A DNA stretch of 58,747 nucleotides from CAYLLN01 sp036496265 (GTDB taxonomy: Bacteria; Planctomycetota; Planctomycetia; Pirellulales; Pirellulaceae). The stretch lies in contig DASXLL010000153.1 of the NCBI GenBank assembly GCA_036496265.1, forward strand, positions 1 to 58,747. Direction: 5' to 3'. The notes beneath the pieces were generated by a model, which saw only the letters and a list, made by a program, of their open reading frames with translations, was not told where the DNA came from and searched no databases. Positions 43,962 through 52,798 of the stretch are shown here, piece by piece. How positions within the stretch are numbered: the stretch's first letter is position 1; every line of letters begins with the position of its first letter. Position numbers and translations under genes: made by a program.

Positions 43962-46919
43962 ATGAACGGGCGCAACGCTCGCGGCTATCGGTTCGTTCTT
44001 GTCTGGACGAGTACATTTTCGACAACCACGCTATTAACACTGGCAACAGCTGCCGTAGCCGCGCCATCGATCACGAACATATCTCCGCGCGGCCTGCAAA
44101 TCGGTCAGCCGACGACGCTGGTCATCACGGGTACGGATCTCACCGCTGATCTGCAGCTTTTGAGCGAAGCCAGAATTGCAGGGCAAAAGGTCAAGCCGGG
44201 AGCCAAGCCAAATCGGGTGGAGCTGGAAATCGAGCTGGACAAAGGCACGCTGCCGGGGTTGTATGCCGTTCGCGTGGCTGATGCGGGGGGGATTTCCAGT
44301 CCAGTTGTCCTCGGCGTCGATCGGCTGCCGCAAAAGGCATTCAGGCCGACGGTTGGCGACTTGCCAATCGCGCTTAGCGGCAATGTGGGCGGTGCGGAAG
44401 TCGTCCAGACGAAATTGACCGGAAAAAAAGGGCAGCGGGTAATCATCGATGTCGAGGCGATGCGACTCGGTTCGGGTTTGAAGCCTGTTTTGCGGCTCGA
44501 CGACAACCGGGGTACGCAAATTGCCTGGAGTCCACCGCGCAGCGTCATCGGCGGCGACGCGCGGATCGAAATGACGCTGCCGGCCGACGGCGACTACACG
44601 ATCGAGCTCCACGACGAGTTGTTTCGCCCCGCCGGCAGCGGTTTCTTCCGGCTGAAAATTGGCGATCTGCAATATGCCGACTTGGCATTTCCGCTCGGCG
44701 TCGCGCTGGGCGGCAAGCAGACGATCGAATGTGTTTCGACTAACGTCCGGGCCAGTGCTGAGCTCAATGCCGTCGAATGGACTGTCCCCGGCGAGACCGT
44801 TGCACCGATTCCAGTCGCGGAACGACTGACGGGCGCTGAGCCGCGAGTGGCCGTGAGCGATTTTCCTGAGTTAGTCGAAACCCCCAATCGGTTAACCGCC
44901 GCGTCCACGCGGCGCGAACCTGGCGTGGACGCCGGGGTTGACCAAGAATCGCTGCCTGAGCTTCCAACTGCTCCCGTCGCCATTAGCGGAAGGCTATCGA
45001 CGGTCGGCGAGGAAGACAAATACATCATTGCTGTGTCGCCGAAGCAGAAGCTGCGGTTTGATGTCGTCGCCCGCCAGTTCGGCTCGCCGCTCGACGGTGT
45101 CTTGACCATACGCAAGGAAGACGGCGAGCAAGTCGCCAGCGGCGACGATCGGCCCGGCAGCAGCGATCCGATGGTCGATTACACGGTGCCGGCTGGCATT
45201 ACCAAGCTGCAGATCGCTCTCAAGGACCTGCTCGGCCGCGGCGGCGATGAATACGTCTATCGCATTGTCGTCCGCGACCAGAGCAAACCTGAGTTTTCAC
45301 TCTCGTTGGCGACCGACAAGATTAACATTCCGGCCGGCTCTTCGCAAGTTGTTCCCATTCAAGTGACGCGCGCCAATTACACCGGCCCGATCGAACTATC
45401 GCTCGACGATCAGTTCTCAGAAATCGCACTACAAGGCAATGTCATTCCGGCCAACGCGACGATTGGACTTTTGACATTATCGGCCCAAGACGTCTCTCCG
45501 CAGGCGGCGCTCGCAAAGCTAATCGGCCGCGCGGTTGAAGCGAAGCCATCGCTCGTGCGGGCCGCCATATTCGGCGATGTTCCCGGCGCCAAATATCAGC
45601 CGCGAATTCGCCGCGAGCTTGGCCTGGCCATCACGCGGCCGTCGCCAGTCACGCTCGCTTGGCTGGCGGGCGAAAAGGATGAACTCTATCTCGGCGGTAA
45701 GCTCGCGGCTCATGTGCAATTCACGCGCGCCGCCGGCAGCAAGGACAAAGTCCGCCTGAAGCTGCTCACGTCACAGCCGATGCCAACAAAAACGGTCAAA
45801 ACGCAGGGCCAGCCCGATCGAACCGTCGATGATGTCGATCGCACGTTACGACTCGAGGGCGATCCGACATTCGGACCGGACAAGAACGACGTGACAGTCA
45901 ACATTCTCGTTCCCAGCGATTTACCCAAGCAGCCGTGGGAGTTGGTGCTGGTTGCGGAATCGCTGTCCAAGGATGGCAAGAGCGTTGTCAGCTCGGTCGC
46001 CGCACCGGTGCGAACGCTCTCGCCAGTCGCGCCGTTCACATTGGCTTTGACCAGTGACAAAAAAGCCGAGGGCAAGGCCGGCTTGGGCGATACGGGCAAA
46101 CTGATCGGCAAGATCAATCGCTCGCCCGGATATAACCAACCGGTTCTCGTGACGCTCGACGGATTGCCAAAGGGCGCCGCCGCGCCCCATGCACTCATAG
46201 CCGGTGACAAGAACGATTTCGAGTTGCCGCTCAATTTTGCGTCGAGCGCGAAGCCCGGCGAGCTCAAAAACGCCAAGCTCGTGGCATACACCGCGCCGCT
46301 CACGGTCAAGTCGGTCAAAAGCAATTCGATCGAGGTGGCGATCAACGTTGCGGCTGGCGAAAAACCGAGTCTCGAGCAGCCCAAGGAAGTGTTTGAGGAC
46401 GACGAAAAGTTCATTGCGATGCTCAACGAAGGCAACGGCCGCGCGATTCCCGATCAGCGGCAGGCCTATACGGGCAAATACGCAATGCGCGTAACGCCCG
46501 ATCAACGGTTCAACGCCAAGCTGTCGAGCCTCGGTGTCAAAATCCGCGAGAATCCCGGTCCGGGCGAATATCGCTACATCACGTTCGCCTGGCAGAAGGC
46601 TCAGGGCAATACCATCTGTCTGCAACTGGCTCACGACGGAAAATTCGGTCCGGCAAGCGGAGCGGGACGCGAAGGTGCTAAGTTCCGCTACCATGCCGGC
46701 ACCAGCGAAGAGCCGTTCGGCGCCTCGCTGCAAATCGCTGACAAAATCCCCGCCAAGTTCGAGCTCGTCACGCGCGACCTCTTCGTCGATTTCGGCGAGT
46801 TCACTCTCACCGGCCTCGCCTTCTCGCCCGTCGACGGCCAAGCTGCTCTCTACGACCACATCTATCTGGCTCGGAATCCGGAAGAGTTCGAGCTGATCAA
46901 AGTCGAGGCGGCGAAGTAG
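43962..46919 (+). CDS. Large exported protein with IPT/TIG and PPC-type beta-sandwich domains
   Basis: 985 residues from ATG 43962 (AAGGAA upstream), with a signal region ending near residue 33. The N-terminal IPT/TIG-like domain reads PSITNISPRGLQIGQPTTLVITGTDL. Next are bacterial pre-peptidase C-terminal-like modules (VIIDVEAMRLGSGLKPVLRL, ADGDYTIELHDELF, then ISGRLSTVGEEDKYIIAVSP). The C-terminus (KLSSLGVKIRENPGPGEYRYITFAW to YDHIYLARN) resembles a carbohydrate- or ligand-binding sandwich. Such proteins often accompany DUF1549/DUF1501 genes in planctomycetes, as here. Probably a surface or periplasmic adhesion protein; no enzymatic motif. Confidence 0.85.
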   Translation: MNGRNARGYRFVLVWTSTFSTTTLLTLATAAVAAPSITNISPRGLQIGQPTTLVITGTDLTADLQLLSEARIAGQKVKPGAKPNRVELEIELDKGTLPGLYAVRVADAGGISSPVVLGVDRLPQKAFRPTVGDLPIALSGNVGGAEVVQTKLTGKKGQRVIIDVEAMRLGSGLKPVLRLDDNRGTQIAWSPPRSVIGGDARIEMTLPADGDYTIELHDELFRPAGSGFFRLKIGDLQYADLAFPLGVALGGKQTIECVSTNVRASAELNAVEWTVPGETVAPIPVAERLTGAEPRVAVSDFPELVETPNRLTAASTRREPGVDAGVDQESLPELPTAPVAISGRLSTVGEEDKYIIAVSPKQKLRFDVVARQFGSPLDGVLTIRKEDGEQVASGDDRPGSSDPMVDYTVPAGITKLQIALKDLLGRGGDEYVYRIVVRDQSKPEFSLSLATDKINIPAGSSQVVPIQVTRANYTGPIELSLDDQFSEIALQGNVIPANATIGLLTLSAQDVSPQAALAKLIGRAVEAKPSLVRAAIFGDVPGAKYQPRIRRELGLAITRPSPVTLAWLAGEKDELYLGGKLAAHVQFTRAAGSKDKVRLKLLTSQPMPTKTVKTQGQPDRTVDDVDRTLRLEGDPTFGPDKNDVTVNILVPSDLPKQPWELVLVAESLSKDGKSVVSSVAAPVRTLSPVAPFTLALTSDKKAEGKAGLGDTGKLIGKINRSPGYNQPVLVTLDGLPKGAAAPHALIAGDKNDFELPLNFASSAKPGELKNAKLVAYTAPLTVKSVKSNSIEVAINVAAGEKPSLEQPKEVFEDDEKFIAMLNEGNGRAIPDQRQAYTGKYAMRVTPDQRFNAKLSSLGVKIRENPGPGEYRYITFAWQKAQGNTICLQLAHDGKFGPASGAGREGAKFRYHAGTSEEPFGASLQIADKIPAKFELVTRDLFVDFGEFTLTGLAFSPVDGQAALYDHIYLARNPEEFELIKVEAAK

Positions 46920-46958
46920 CCGTTTTGCTCGCGGAACTTAGTCGGAACATTTCCCATC

Positions 46959-47192
46959 ATGAAAATGTTCGAGCTTACCGAGCGGTCCGATCAGGATCGC
47001 ATTTTGCATCTCGCGATTCCCGTCGAAAAGGCCTCGGCGTCATACCGTGTCGTTGTTCATGTGCAGCCGATATTGGACGACGAAGAAGGCGAGTATCTAT
47101 CGGATGACTTCATCAATGAAACGGCCGGTAAATGGGTCGGCGAGCTGACTCGGCCGCCGCAAGGCGAATACGAGCAACGTGAGCCATTGTGA
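46959..47192 (+). CDS. Orphan antitoxin-like small protein
   Basis: 77 residues. MKMFELTERSDQDRILHLAIPVEKASASYRVVVHVQPI followed by FINETAGKWVGELTRPPQGEYEQREPL matches the pattern of small antitoxins that usually precede PIN toxins (the RPPQGEYEQR tail is characteristic). No toxin follows: the next gene, overlapping its stop by three bases, encodes a membrane protein. Either the toxin has been lost or this is a regulator of unrelated function. Confidence 0.75.
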   Translation: MKMFELTERSDQDRILHLAIPVEKASASYRVVVHVQPILDDEEGEYLSDDFINETAGKWVGELTRPPQGEYEQREPL

Positions 47193-48010
47193 ATCGCTTC
47201 TACTCTTTGCTTCCTTTCCTTCCTTCTGTTCAAGTCCTCTCGTGGGTATTTGTGAAAAGAACACCAGTGTTTGACGCGAGCGAGACTTCCCCAGGCACAC
47301 CCAAGACTCGAAATCGGCTGACAATAGCCCATCTTTTGTTATGGATGGCTACGACTGGCGTCGTACTGGCTTATCGGCAAGCAAACGAGCCGCAGTTTCG
47401 AAGTAAGATCGCCGAGACAAGTGTAAGTGTCGAGGAGGAAACAAATCGGAGAGACTGGGAGAAACAAAGAGCTAGTCACGTCGTTAGTCAAATCTTTGCG
47501 CCTGCCTATGGCGCAGTACTCGCCGGTGGACTGTTGGCGATAGGGCGAACGGTAACAGGGCAGTTCGGCTTTCCGGTGCAGGTTGGGCATTGGTTATTGG
47601 TGGTGCTAGGAATCAAGTTGCTGCTGGCTGTCGTGCGGCCTTATCTGCAATCGGGACGAGGGCCTGCGCATTTGCCGGATTTTGTAATCAATTTGATTAT
47701 GGCAATTACAATAGGCGCGGTCATGGTCGGCGTACGCGAGCCGCTGCGCTGGTGGGCGGTTCTAGGCTTGGCCGCTTTTGCTCATGTGATTTCATGTTTG
47801 GCAATGGTTGGTCTCAACCCTACCATGGTTGAATTTTCATCGCTGTTTGTTGTGAGTCTTGTCGCAATGGGCGCTGTGCCGATCGCTGCGCTGATTTGCG
47901 CGTTAATCGACTTGTTTGATCGCGATCGATACGACATTTTTCATTGGGTTGGTGTTGCAGCATTTCTCAGTATGGCAGTGCATATTGTCGTGCTAATCGC
48001 AATGATTTGA
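47189..48010 (+). CDS. Multi-pass membrane protein of unknown function
   Basis: 273 residues from GTG 47189, which overlaps the preceding stop (GTGA). Hydrophobic segments lie at about 48-62, 100-122, 133-150, 165-182, 186-206, 215-238 and 252-272. The line RNRLTIAHLLLWMATTGVVLAY is a variant of the planctomycete RFSLRTLLL-type membrane motif, also seen in the gene at 49016. Another GTG (47249) just upstream of this motif is an alternative start. No functional domain recognised. Confidence 0.72.
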   Translation: MNRFYSLLPFLPSVQVLSWVFVKRTPVFDASETSPGTPKTRNRLTIAHLLLWMATTGVVLAYRQANEPQFRSKIAETSVSVEEETNRRDWEKQRASHVVSQIFAPAYGAVLAGGLLAIGRTVTGQFGFPVQVGHWLLVVLGIKLLLAVVRPYLQSGRGPAHLPDFVINLIMAITIGAVMVGVREPLRWWAVLGLAAFAHVISCLAMVGLNPTMVEFSSLFVVSLVAMGAVPIAALICALIDLFDRDRYDIFHWVGVAAFLSMAVHIVVLIAMI

Positions 48011-48078
48011 AATTATTCCGGCTGGTCGAGAGTCTGCCGAAAACCAGGGTTGCAATCGAAGCTTGGCAAGTCTGAGTT

Positions 48079-48993
48079 CTATTTCTTTGCTTTGGCGGCT
48101 GGCGGTGGTGGCTCGACGGCGGCAGGTTCGAATTGGACGAGGTTGGGCGAGGGCGTTTTGACGCCGTCGGCGGGAACGTCGCGGTGGGCGGACCAGACGA
48201 TGGCGTTCATGATGAGGCGGCGGAGGTCTTCGTTCTGCCAGTTCTTGTAAAAATGCGGCATGACGATGCCGGCGCCGCGGCCGCCGTCGGCTCGGCTGAC
48301 GGCCCAGGCGACGATTTCGGTTTTGGGCGATTCGGGCGGGAGCTGCGAGGTGGCCAGCGCGGTGACATTCGGTGCGAGGCCATTGGGACCGAAGTAGTTG
48401 TTGATGTAGGGTTCGTCGCGGACGGTGAAGGGCTTCCAGCCGTGGAGGACGGGATGATCGGCTTTCGTCGGTTCGATCGTGGCGGCGTCGAAGATGCGGG
48501 CGATCGATTGATGATGGGCACATTTGGTCGCAAAATAGCCGCCCATCCAGCGAAGCAGCGGATGATCGCCGTCGGGTTTGACGTGGGTTGCGCCGAGTCC
48601 CGTGGCGTAGTGAAAGCAGACGAGGCCGCAGCCGTGATCCATCATCGTCGCCAAATCCGCCATGATCCGGTCGCGATCCTCCATTTCTTCCGGCGGGAAG
48701 CGATCGCCGGTGAAAACGACTGAGGCGTATTTTTGCAACTTCATCCGGTCATCGGGCCAGGCGGTGATGACTTCGGCCTTGATATTCGGAACGTTTTCCG
48801 CGTGCTCCAAGCAATGCGCGACGAGGCGGCCGCCGGCGGCGACTTCGTGGGAGCCGGGCGGGTGGGCGCTGGGGCCGACCAGGATGAGGATGTTGGTTGG
48901 GGGCTTTTCGGGTTGTTGGGCACTGGCGGCGACGACCAGCACGAAGAAAGTGGTCGAAACAACCGTGAGCATTAAGTGGCGGTTACTTTTCAT
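48079..48993 (-). CDS. Exported ThuA-like domain protein
   Basis: 304 residues from ATG 48993, with a signal peptide (HLMLTVVSTTFFVLVVAASAQQ). The ThuA (class I glutamine-amidotransferase-like) fold shows ILILVGPSAHPPGSHEVAAG, VVFTGDRFPPEEMEDRDRIMADLATMMDHGCGLVCFHYATG, MGGYFATKCAHHQS and HPVLHGWKPF. These proteins are linked to trehalose/sugar utilisation in other bacteria and are very common in planctomycetes. The Pro-rich C-terminus (AVEPPPPAAKAKK) is a likely disordered tail. The membrane-protein gene 22 bases upstream is co-directional. Confidence 0.88.
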   Translation of the reverse strand: MKSNRHLMLTVVSTTFFVLVVAASAQQPEKPPTNILILVGPSAHPPGSHEVAAGGRLVAHCLEHAENVPNIKAEVITAWPDDRMKLQKYASVVFTGDRFPPEEMEDRDRIMADLATMMDHGCGLVCFHYATGLGATHVKPDGDHPLLRWMGGYFATKCAHHQSIARIFDAATIEPTKADHPVLHGWKPFTVRDEPYINNYFGPNGLAPNVTALATSQLPPESPKTEIVAWAVSRADGGRGAGIVMPHFYKNWQNEDLRRLIMNAIVWSAHRDVPADGVKTPSPNLVQFEPAAVEPPPPAAKAKK

Positions 48994-49015
48994 GTTATTC
49001 GACTTCCGTTGCAAT

Positions 49016-49603
49016 TTAGTAGCCAACTGTTTTGAGAAAGGTAGCCAACAAGGTGACCGCAGTCCAAAGCAAAATAAAAAGTGGAACGCAAGTGAAGCCA
49101 ATATAGTAGGGGACGTCTATCCAGATGGAAGTAAGCCATGGGTGCAGTAACAACGCGATGAATGGCGGAGCAATCGCGATAACGATCAGCAGTATGCGGA
49201 GACTGAAGCGGGGCCGGAATAAGCGCAGTGGTTTCAGGCCTGACATCCTCAAAAGCGAAGTAAATTGCTGCTTGTGACGGCTGAAAACACTCGAAAATAC
49301 TCGCCAGACTTCAGGCATCGCCAGTGTTACGCCGCAAGCGATTAACAAAAGTTCGACGACGATAACGGATATTTGTACGCGCTCTATTTCGCTATGCAAC
49401 TTTATGAACCCAGCTGGCGCAGGGTACAGCTTGTTGAAGTAATCATTTAGATCCAGCAATAGCCAATCAGGATAGGGCCACGCTCGCGGAAACGATTTGT
49501 CGTGAATAAATGTCGATGGTGAGAACCGGTGCAAGCACCACGCGCAGTACATCGTTCCGACTAAAAACGGAAAGCTCGTGATGAATAGTAAGCGGCGAAT
49601 CAC
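49016..49603 (-). CDS. Small multi-pass membrane protein
   Basis: 195 residues with hydrophobic segments at about 6-24, 78-95, 133-153 and 165-188. RPRFSLRILLIVIAIAPPFIALLL is the frequent planctomycete motif of an Arg/Phe-rich strand before a helix. No other family resemblance. It ends 22 bases before the ThuA-like gene and is probably co-transcribed with it. Confidence 0.75.
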   Translation of the reverse strand: MIRRLLFITSFPFLVGTMYCAWCLHRFSPSTFIHDKSFPRAWPYPDWLLLDLNDYFNKLYPAPAGFIKLHSEIERVQISVIVVELLLIACGVTLAMPEVWRVFSSVFSRHKQQFTSLLRMSGLKPLRLFRPRFSLRILLIVIAIAPPFIALLLHPWLTSIWIDVPYYIGFTCVPLFILLWTAVTLLATFLKTVGY

Positions 49604-49670
49604 GATGCGATTCTCAGATCAGCAGTGAGTGACCTCCATCCTATCGGGAATAAGTTACTACTTCACAAAA

Positions 49671-49709
49671 ATTCCGGGACCAAGTTTGGTCCCGGCTAAT
49701 TGGAATTCA
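49671..49709. repeat. 38-bp palindromic repeat, copy 2, at end of second DUF1501 gene
   Basis: CCGGGACCAA-GT-TTGGTCCCGG hairpin (49674-49695) within AATT...GCTAATTGGAATTCA, nearly identical to 38361-38399. The final TCA encodes the DUF1501 stop on the minus strand, with the hairpin starting 12 bases after it. Confidence 0.8.
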
Positions 49710-51164
49710 TGCAAGCCATTCGGTCACCACTCGCGCCGGTTGGCCGTCGATTAATGATCCTAGTCCACTCGCGCGCTGAAACGTTGTCCGCTCCTGCTCC
49801 AAACCAAACAGATGCAGCAGCGTGGCGTGGAAGTCGTAGTGGTTGACGATGTTTTCGACGGCTTTGTGGCCGAATTCGTCGGTGGCGCCGTGGATGTAGC
49901 CGCTTTTGAGGCCGCCGCCGGCGAGCCAGACGGAGAAGCCGTAGGTGTTGTGGTCACGGCCGATGTTCTTTTCGTTCTGGACGACGGGGAGGCGGCCCAT
50001 CTCGCCGCCCCAGTGGACGAGCGTCGTTTGTAAGAGGCCGCGCTGCTTGAGGTCTTTGACGAGGGCGGCGGTGGGGCGGTCGGATTGCTTGCAGCGGAGC
50101 GGCAGGGCCTTTTCGATGCCGCCGTGGTGATCCCAGTGCTGATTGCCGCAGGGGATTTGCACGAACCGCACGCCGCGTTCGACGAGTCGGCGGGCGATGA
50201 GGCAGCGCTCACCCCAAGCTTTCGTGTCGGGATTATCGATGCCGTACAGCCGATGCGTCGCTTGCGTCTCTTGCGAGATGTCGAGGGCTTCTTTGGCGGC
50301 GGTCTGCATCTTGGCGGCGAGCTTGTAGCTTTCGATACGGGCGGCGAGGTCGGTTTCGCCGGGGCGCTCTTTCAGATGATCCTGATTCAGTTGCTGGAGG
50401 TAATTGAGAAAGTTTTGTTGGGCTTTGGGCGGAATCGAGGGTGGCGGATCGAGGTTGAGAATTCGCGGCTCTTGCGAGCGAACAACAGTGCCTTGATAGA
50501 GCGACGGCAGCCAGCCGCACGACCAGTTATCGACGCCGAGGACGGGCAGGCCGGTCGGGTCGCTGAGGACGACGTAAGCCGGGAGGTCCTGGCTTTCGCT
50601 GCCGAGGGCGTAGGTGAGCCAGGAGCCGAGGACGGGACGGCCGTTGGTGGAGCGGCCGCCGTTGAGGGCATTGATCGATTGGCCGTGGTTGTTGACGCCG
50701 GTGTGCATCGAGCGGACGAGGGTGATGTCGTCGGCGACTTCGGCCAGGCAAGGGACGAGCTCGGACAGTTCCATGCCGCACTGGCCGTGCTGGGCGAACT
50801 TCCACGGACTTCCGAAGAGCTTGGCGCTGGATTCGGCGGCGTTGTCGTATTTGATGTCGCCCTTGTAGTTTTGCAGGTGATGTTTCGTTAGCTCAGGCTT
50901 GGGATCGAAGAGATCGACGTGGCTGGGCCCGCCCTGCATGAAGATCGAGATCATGGCCGTGGCTTTGGCCGGCTGATCGGAGGGCTTGGGACGCAGGTCG
51001 TAGGTCGGCTTCTCCAGGTTCGGCTTCTGAGGTGTTCCTTTTGAAGGTGCGGCCCGCAGTTCGTCCTCGTTCAGCAGCCAGGCGAGGGCGAGGGAGCCGA
51101 TGCCGAGGGATTGCTGGGCCAAAAAATGGCGGCGGGATGACCGGAGGAGGGTTTCGCGGTCCAT
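49707..51164 (-). CDS. DUF1501 family protein, second copy
   Basis: 485 residues from ATG 51164; ATG 51209 is possible. A twin-arginine-type signal (SRRHFLAQQSLGIGSLALAWLL) precedes an alkaline-phosphatase-fold core: IFMQGGPSHVDLFDPKPELTK, NNHGQSINALNGG, WGERCLIARRLVERGVRFVQI, GNQHWDHHGG, LVHWGGEMGRLPVVQ and GRDHNTYGF. It is about 55 residues longer than the copy at 38397 and only distantly similar. Unlike that copy it has no DUF1549 partner gene within the window. Confidence 0.92.
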   Translation of the reverse strand: MDRETLLRSSRRHFLAQQSLGIGSLALAWLLNEDELRAAPSKGTPQKPNLEKPTYDLRPKPSDQPAKATAMISIFMQGGPSHVDLFDPKPELTKHHLQNYKGDIKYDNAAESSAKLFGSPWKFAQHGQCGMELSELVPCLAEVADDITLVRSMHTGVNNHGQSINALNGGRSTNGRPVLGSWLTYALGSESQDLPAYVVLSDPTGLPVLGVDNWSCGWLPSLYQGTVVRSQEPRILNLDPPPSIPPKAQQNFLNYLQQLNQDHLKERPGETDLAARIESYKLAAKMQTAAKEALDISQETQATHRLYGIDNPDTKAWGERCLIARRLVERGVRFVQIPCGNQHWDHHGGIEKALPLRCKQSDRPTAALVKDLKQRGLLQTTLVHWGGEMGRLPVVQNEKNIGRDHNTYGFSVWLAGGGLKSGYIHGATDEFGHKAVENIVNHYDFHATLLHLFGLEQERTTFQRASGLGSLIDGQPARVVTEWLA

Positions 51165-51263
51165 GGGCTTATTCGTAGGTGGGAAGGCGGTCAGGTAGGC
51201 ATTGTCCATTAGACTGAGGGCGTTGTGAGATCGCAACTGTTTAGGCGAGTCGCTTGGCGGGGC

Positions 51264-51387
51264 GCTAACATTTGGGATAAAAAACTTTTTGGAGGAGTGT
51301 TAGGGGATTGTCGGAAGTGATTGGTTGGCTTGGGGTTGTGCGGCTAACACTTTTGGATCGAGGGCTAACATTGGTTTTGATGTTAGC
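51264..51387. repeat. Repeated GCTAACA words upstream of DUF1501 gene
   Basis: GCTAACATTTGGGAT (51264), GCTAACACTTTTGGAT (51343) and GCTAACATTGG (51364) are direct; TGTTAGC (51381) is an inverted copy. They could be a repeated regulatory site, but the degenerate flanks are also consistent with an old duplication. Confidence 0.45.
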
Positions 51388-51568
51388 GCCGAGCGAAGGA
51401 TGAATGGAGCGCGGAGTGCGTCCCTATAGATATATTGCAAAATCGGAGAAAAACCGGGCGAGAATTTCGGAAATAATTGTGAGATGGGAGAGCGCTGGGA
51501 AGTGCGGTAAGGACGGCTGATTGGGTATGGCAGTGAGGCGAGGGCTGCGAGCAGAGCTTCGAGGTGGG

Positions 51569-51652
51569 CGTGCCCAAGCGGAGCTTGGGCACGAGAATGG
51601 AAGAACGACGCGGAGCGTCGAGGACTGGTGTTCCCATGCGGAGCGTGGGAAC
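51569..51652. repeat. Cluster of three GGA-loop hairpins
   Basis: CGTGCCCAAGC-GGA-GCTTGGGCACG (51569-51593), CGACGC-GGA-GCGTCG (51606-51620) and GTTCCCATGC-GGA-GCGTGGGAAC (51630-51652, one G-U pair). All share the ...GC-GGA-GC... centre with different stems. Confidence 0.8.
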
Positions 51653-51660
51653 GAGTGAAT

Positions 51661-51690
51661 GGTGGGCCGGCGCTCGCTGGTCCCACCCTA
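51661..51690. terminator. GGTGGG...CCCACC palindrome abutting the TIM-barrel stop codon
   Basis: GGTGGGCCGGCG-CT-CGCTGGTCCCACC forms a stem with one G-U pair and one bulge. Read from the minus strand, the gene's stop TAG leads directly into GGTGGGACC. Confidence 0.55.
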
Positions 51691-52623
51691 CGTTGTAATC
51701 GCGGTGGTGACGAGCTCCAAAAACTCGCGGGCGCGGCGGGCGAGAGAGTCGAGTTGGGCGGGATCGGTGGGCCGGATTTTGGGGGCGGAGATGTTTTCGC
51801 AGGCGAGGGGCATTTCACGGCCGGTGTGGGCGACGTTGGCGAGAAGGCGATAGTGGTCAATCTCGCCGAGGCCGGGGCCGCAGTCTTGATTGACGGGAAA
51901 CATTCGGTGGTCCTTGATGCAGAAGCTGTGAATCAGTTCGGCGCAGGTTTTGATGTCGTCGAGCGGGTTGACCTGGCCCTTGGTGTAATCCATGACGTTG
52001 CCGGCGTCGTAGTTGACCCGAATGCCGGCATCGTCCACTTCGCGGACAATTTCGCCGGTGACCTGGCCGGTCTCACCATGCTGTTTGACGACGAGCAACA
52101 CACCCAGATCGCGAGCGATCGGTCCGAGCTGTTTGAATCGCTCGACCCAGATTCTGCGATTTTGGCCATCCGTGTGGCCAAAGGTTAGAACGTGCGGGAT
52201 TTTGGCGGCGGCAGCTTGCTGGAGGCGGTGCGTCAGGACTTCGACGCCGTTTGAGGCTTCCGGATAGATGCTGGAAAACATCAAAACGGGCGTGAGTCCC
52301 ATATCGCGGCAACGATCCGCCAACTCCTTCGCTTTATTTGGCGGAGCATCCGCTGCGATGACCGGCACCGGCTTGCTTTCGCCGACTTCGCGGTGGTTCG
52401 TGCCCCAAGCGACGAACTGAAAGCCGGCGGATTTGATGCCTTCGAGCGCCCGCGCCAGCGGATACTGGCTATAAGGCAGCGTCATGCAGGCGATTTGAAA
52501 CTGAGTAGCGGCTTGGTCGCATGAGGCGATTGCTCGCTGAGGGCGAGCCATGTTAGTTAGTGCGGCGGTCGCGGCAGCAGTTGCCTTGAGCAGCATTCGC
52601 CTGGAGAGGACCAAGTCGCTCAT
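51688..52623 (-). CDS. Tat-exported sugar-phosphate isomerase/epimerase-like TIM-barrel protein
   Basis: 311 residues. Twin-arginine signal SRRMLLKATAAATAAL. The AP-endonuclease-2/xylose-isomerase-like barrel has QIACMTLPYSQYPLARALEGIKSAGFQFVAWG, LGVLLVVKQHGETGQVTGEIV, VNYDAGNVMDYTKG, FCIKDHRMFPVNQDCGPGLGEIDH and PLACENISAPK, with His/Glu/Asp residues at the positions of a metal site. Probably a periplasmic sugar or sugar-derivative isomerase. It stands beside DUF1501 and hairpin repeats rather than in a clear pathway operon. Confidence 0.9.
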   Translation of the reverse strand: MSDLVLSRRMLLKATAAATAALTNMARPQRAIASCDQAATQFQIACMTLPYSQYPLARALEGIKSAGFQFVAWGTNHREVGESKPVPVIAADAPPNKAKELADRCRDMGLTPVLMFSSIYPEASNGVEVLTHRLQQAAAAKIPHVLTFGHTDGQNRRIWVERFKQLGPIARDLGVLLVVKQHGETGQVTGEIVREVDDAGIRVNYDAGNVMDYTKGQVNPLDDIKTCAELIHSFCIKDHRMFPVNQDCGPGLGEIDHYRLLANVAHTGREMPLACENISAPKIRPTDPAQLDSLARRAREFLELVTTAITT

Positions 52624-52724
52624 ACTTGTCTTGCGGTGTGGAGTGGGCCGTGAGGCAATGAAGTCAGCTTAATGCGCGGAGACTGTCAGTGCAGCAGATG
52701 GCTAAGTGTCCACAAAGCGAGGGG

Positions 52725-52798
52725 CGAAGCCGAGCTTCGGGACTTGCGTGCTCAAGCAGAGCTTGGGCACGAGGGCCAGAACCGCTAAAGTTTAGCGC
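52725..52798. promoter_or_regulatory. Palindrome cluster upstream of glnD
   Basis: CGAAGC-CGA-GCTTCG (52725-52739), GTGCTCAAGC-AGA-GCTTGGGCAC (52748-52770, one G-U pair) and the perfect CGCTAAA-G-TTTAGCG (52783-52797). A TTTAGCGC sequence recurs at 52866-52873, 12 bases before the glnD start. The first two belong to the short-loop hairpin class; the last two could be a regulatory dyad and half-site for glnD. Confidence 0.45.

Larger units (their letters stand above)
51165..51687. other. Intergenic region rich in short repeats and hairpins
   Basis: 523 bases with no credible gene; the open frame 51300-51860 (minus) is Pro/Ser-rich with no family features. It contains degenerate GCTAACA direct repeats (51264, 51343, 51364) and an inverted copy (51381), then a run of hairpins from 51569 to 51687, described separately. 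Confidence 0.7.

Noticed and set aside
43123..44067. Long Gly/Arg-rich minus-strand frames opposite the DPFA protein
   Set aside because: They are the complement of Pro/Ala codons; low complexity with no start-site support.
51300..51860. 186-residue minus-strand frame across the hairpin region
   Set aside because: It crosses several palindromes, overlaps the end of the TIM-barrel gene and has Pro/Ser-rich composition typical of chance frames.
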